Part shown: positions 61,037 to 64,000 of the stretch, one piece after another
How positions within the stretch are numbered: the first letter of the stretch is position 1
Layout of the letters: each line of letters starts with the position of its first letter
Source: Ligustrum vulgare
Lineage: Eukaryota; Streptophyta; Magnoliopsida; Lamiales; Oleaceae
Assembly: GCA_963555705.1 (NCBI GenBank)
Contig: OY743177.1
Coordinates: forward strand, 1,364,001-1,428,000
Reading direction: 5' to 3'
Length of the DNA stretch: 64,000 bases
Notes under the pieces: model-generated
What the model was told of the DNA's origin: nothing
Databases searched by the model: none
Seen by the model: only the letters and a program-made list of their open reading frames with translations
Position numbers and translations under genes: made by a program

Positions 61037-61991
61037 TTTAACTAACAACTCATTTTCCTAAATCATTTTTAACACACCGTTCGGCTGCCTAAGCCGCCTT
61101 TTTTTATTTATTTTGGTGTTTTCTAGGTATATATGTGGTTGAAAATTGTAAAGAGAAAATGTGTGTAGTTAAAAAGTAGTTTGAGAAATTGTGCTATTTA
61201 TAAATTTATTTATTTATAAATTATAATCATTGCATAAAAGAATGGTGTGTAAATTTATTTTAAGTTAAAGTCAACAATCAAGCTCAACTACAAATTTAAT
61301 AGGATTTACAACTTTTTAATTATACACATCACATCAACTTTTATCAAAATATATTAAAAATCTGAATGTAATACTAATATCTACCAAACAGGGGTTTAAT
61401 CATACATATTTCCTCAATCATTTTTTAACTACATATTTTACCTCAAAAATATTAATAAATAAATTTTTTTAACGAAACAGAACAACCCAAGCAGGCAACT
61501 TTGTGCACAACCAATTATGAGCATGTTTGGTCTGGAAATAAATTTTCCTTTTTTTTCTTCGAATTCATTTTACGGCACAGTTTTACAGGATTCACATTTT
61601 TCAACCATATTCTCAAAAGCCCTTTTTTTCTTCAATTATAAGACATTTAGAGGACCCACCATTTTCATATTTTTCAATTAATTTTCAACCACGTCTTAAA
61701 AGTCATTTTTGTTCCATTACCAGACATATACATCACAAAATTTATGGTACATTTCATCTCCCCAACCTTGTGTTGTGTTCTACCCCAGTAACATTTTTGT
61801 CAGGGTTCCTCGAATGTTCCTTTAGTTAACGTTAATGCGATATTTATCACGAGGATCTACTTCAGCAAGTCTTCTCCCAAAGGCTTCTGAGCCCCAAATC
61901 ATTGGCGAGAAACAACTGTACCAAGCAAGCCCATCTATGAAGCCAAGTGTTTTTTAATAACACTGACTCCAACTTCTCTTTATTCTACAAA

Positions 61992-62017
61992 CTAGTAAAT
62001 GTACACGTGCAAAGCAC
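61992..62017 (-). mobile_element. Helitron-like 3' end on the minus strand
   Basis: On the minus strand: hairpin GTGCTTTGCAC, eleven bases, CTAG, then T. The form resembles the plus-strand end at 61036. The rest of the element would lie to the right, where an LTR-like sequence now begins. Confidence 0.4.
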
Positions 62018-62021
62018 ATGA

Positions 62022-64000
62022 TGTAGCGACCCAGAATTTTACGCAATTAATAATTATTTTAATATTTAGAAAATTGCGTTGCTACTATTTCACCCATTGT
62101 TTTGAAGTTAACGCCGCGACGGATTCGTCTAGCCAAGTCAAGAAATATCGAATTTGTTCGATTTTAAATTAAAATCCGAATTTCTAAAATTATGTTATTT
62201 TAATTATTTATTCAAAGTATTATTTTCAAAATCATTTTTGAATTCCAAATTTATTAAAATATCTCAATTTTCCTTATTCAAATTATTTCAAGTCCAAATA
62301 CGTAATTCAATTTTATCTCAAAATTTATTTATTCTCAAATGTATTTTCAGTCCAAAATTATATCAGTTTCAAATACGTTTTCTAATCAGAGTTAGTCCAA
62401 TTTTAGTTATTTGTCATAATCAAAATTTTACATCTATTTTCTATTTCATATTCCACCTAATTCTACACTATCTTATTCTACAATACCAAATCAATGCATA
62501 TATTCTTCCTTATCCCAACTCACGTCCCCTACATTCTTTTTCTTCCTTCTTTATTACTCTTTCCACCTCAATATACCATAATCAAAGCATCTTCATCATG
62601 TCATTACAACAACTCCACCACCCGTATGCATTCATTATGTTGCAAGAACATAATGATTATATTCTCCATTATCATCACAACACATGATCACAAACACAAA
62701 ATTATTCATAGCATCTCTCTGCAGAATTCTTGGTAAGCATCACCTATATAACCAATAGCTAAAACCAAGAACCACCCAATACCACGATCACCTGCAGCAG
62801 CGCTGCTTACACCAATCCGAAGCCACTGATCAACCACTGCAACCAGCTCAACTCCATCGCAATCAGCTCCATCACTGCCAAGAGCTAAACCGAGATTTAC
62901 AACCAACCTTCACTTCCATTTTCATCAACCAAACTGCACAATTCAACCACCACTAACCAGGTTCCAGCCTACAATCAATTCAGACCACCACCTCGCCATT
63001 TATCATCATCACCAATGAATCTATATCAATCCACCACTTCCATTCAACACCAAATTGAATCATGAACACCAACTTCATCAAGCTTTCAGAAATCATTCTC
63101 ATTATCAATAAGTCAATCCCCAAACCGTCACTGATTTCCATCACTTCACCAAACGACCCAACGACTGCCCCTCACAAATCAAAACCCAAAAACAAGAAAT
63201 AAGTGAACTCAGTTACTTACCTCACCTCAGACCACCTCTTCGCCGGAAAATCACGACCTAAACCGCGAACCCCAGCTTCGATTTTGTTTCGATTTCGCCC
63301 TTGTTTCTCGCACCAAATTTCGTAACTAAGCCCTAAAATCAGAACCCTTGCTTTGGTCGCCACTCACCGCCACCTATGCCGACGTTTCACCTGTAAATCG
63401 CCGGCATCGACTCTCCCCTAGCACCTCCGTCTCTCGCTTTGCTCTCCCTCTGTCTCCTCTCTGATCTGAAATGAAAAGAGAAAGAGATTGATAATATATA
63501 TTTTAAATTTCAGAATCTGCAGTTTAGTCCCTGAAGTTTTAAAGCCTTTCAATTCAGTCCCTATGTTTTAAAATGTCTTAATTCAGCCCTTTCAATTCTT
63601 TTAAAGGTTTTCAAATCAGTCCCCAACTTTTAAAGTTATCCATTTCAGTCCCAAAGTTTTAAATGAATTTAATCAGCCCTTTCATTTTAAAAATCTGATC
63701 AATTCAGTCCCTGCTGATTTACTTTATTTGATTTTAAGCTCAACTTTCAAAGTATTAATTTTAGTCCCTCAACTTTTCAAAGATATTCATTTTAGTCCTT
63801 CAACTTTCAAAACATCAATTTTAGTCCTCAAATTATAATTTATCATTTTGAGCTATATATTCGATAGACTAAAGTGACTTATTGGCTAAGACGAAGCGTA
63901 CGGAGAATTTAAAGAAATTGAAGTCATTCCCGCTCAACTTTGCACTCGTCGGATTTGAGGTAGACTCGCACTTATTAATTGATTTAAATTATGATTTCAT
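62022..64000 (+). mobile_element. Possible long LTR, truncated by the window edge
   Basis: It starts TGTAGCGACCC, a start shared by many long plant LTRs. No long open frame follows for 2 kb. The tail (63510-63840) is a degenerate tandem array of a ~30-bp TTCAGTCCC...AAGTTTTAAA unit. The second LTR and coding region would lie outside the window, so this stays unproven. Confidence 0.35.
63510..63840. repeat. Degenerate ~30-bp tandem repeat (TTCAGTCCCTAAGTTTTAAA-like)
   Basis: At least nine spaced copies of CAGTCCC, TAGTCCC or CAGCCC followed by an AAGTTTTAAA- or AACTTTCAAA-like half. Confidence 0.75.

Larger units (their letters stand above)
59915..62021. other. AT-rich intergenic region with transposon ends
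   Basis: No gene is recognised. It contains an inverted repeat at about 60811-60893 and Helitron-like 3' ends near 61036 and 61992, listed separately. Confidence 0.5.

Overview
This window is eudicot plant nuclear DNA. It is AT-rich, its genes are split by GT-AG introns, it carries a plant TFIID subunit, a GASA/snakin peptide and a PMEI-pectinesterase, and it holds several plant transposon classes: a Mutator-like element (MULE) with a ULP1 protease gene, Ty1/copia, a plant L1-type LINE and MITEs. The species cannot be named from the sequence.

Layout. About 0.85-11.66 kb is a large two-gene MULE. A ULP1/C48-protease gene with an N-terminal DUF1985 region runs on + (1060-6829). A MuDR-type transposase gene with MULE, SWIM and zinc-knuckle domains runs on - (7628-10270), convergent with it. 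Both genes carry single-base reading-frame lesions. The element's introns and intergenic spacers are packed with a short palindrome, GTTACAATTGTAAC and variants. Next come a four-exon GASA/snakin gene (+, 12978-13661) and a two-exon PMEI-pectinesterase gene (-, 14191-16359).

Most of the rest (19.66-56.03 kb) is one host gene, TAF2 (TFIID subunit 2), on the - strand. I resolve 25 exons that join to a continuous 1,422-codon frame. Its introns hold a young but defective copia element (24569-29393, TSD CATTC), a full-length LINE (38011-44986, 14-bp TSD), a 1.27-kb long-TIR element (54172-55437) and several MITEs. The copia and LINE both lie antisense to TAF2.

Upstream of TAF2 (56-64 kb) the sequence is very AT-rich. 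A two-exon gene (+, 58542-59424) appears to encode a 69-aa secreted peptide of unrecognised family. Helitron-like 3' ends lie near 61.04 and 61.99 kb, and what may be the start of a long LTR begins at 62022 and runs off the window.

Points most worth checking are the palindrome arrays and copied intron modules inside the MULE, the catalytic Asp-to-Asn change in its ULP1 protease, the copia element whose LTRs are almost identical although its polyprotein is broken and lacks a protease, the small secreted peptide gene, and the pectinesterase lacking the usual Trp of its GRPW motif.
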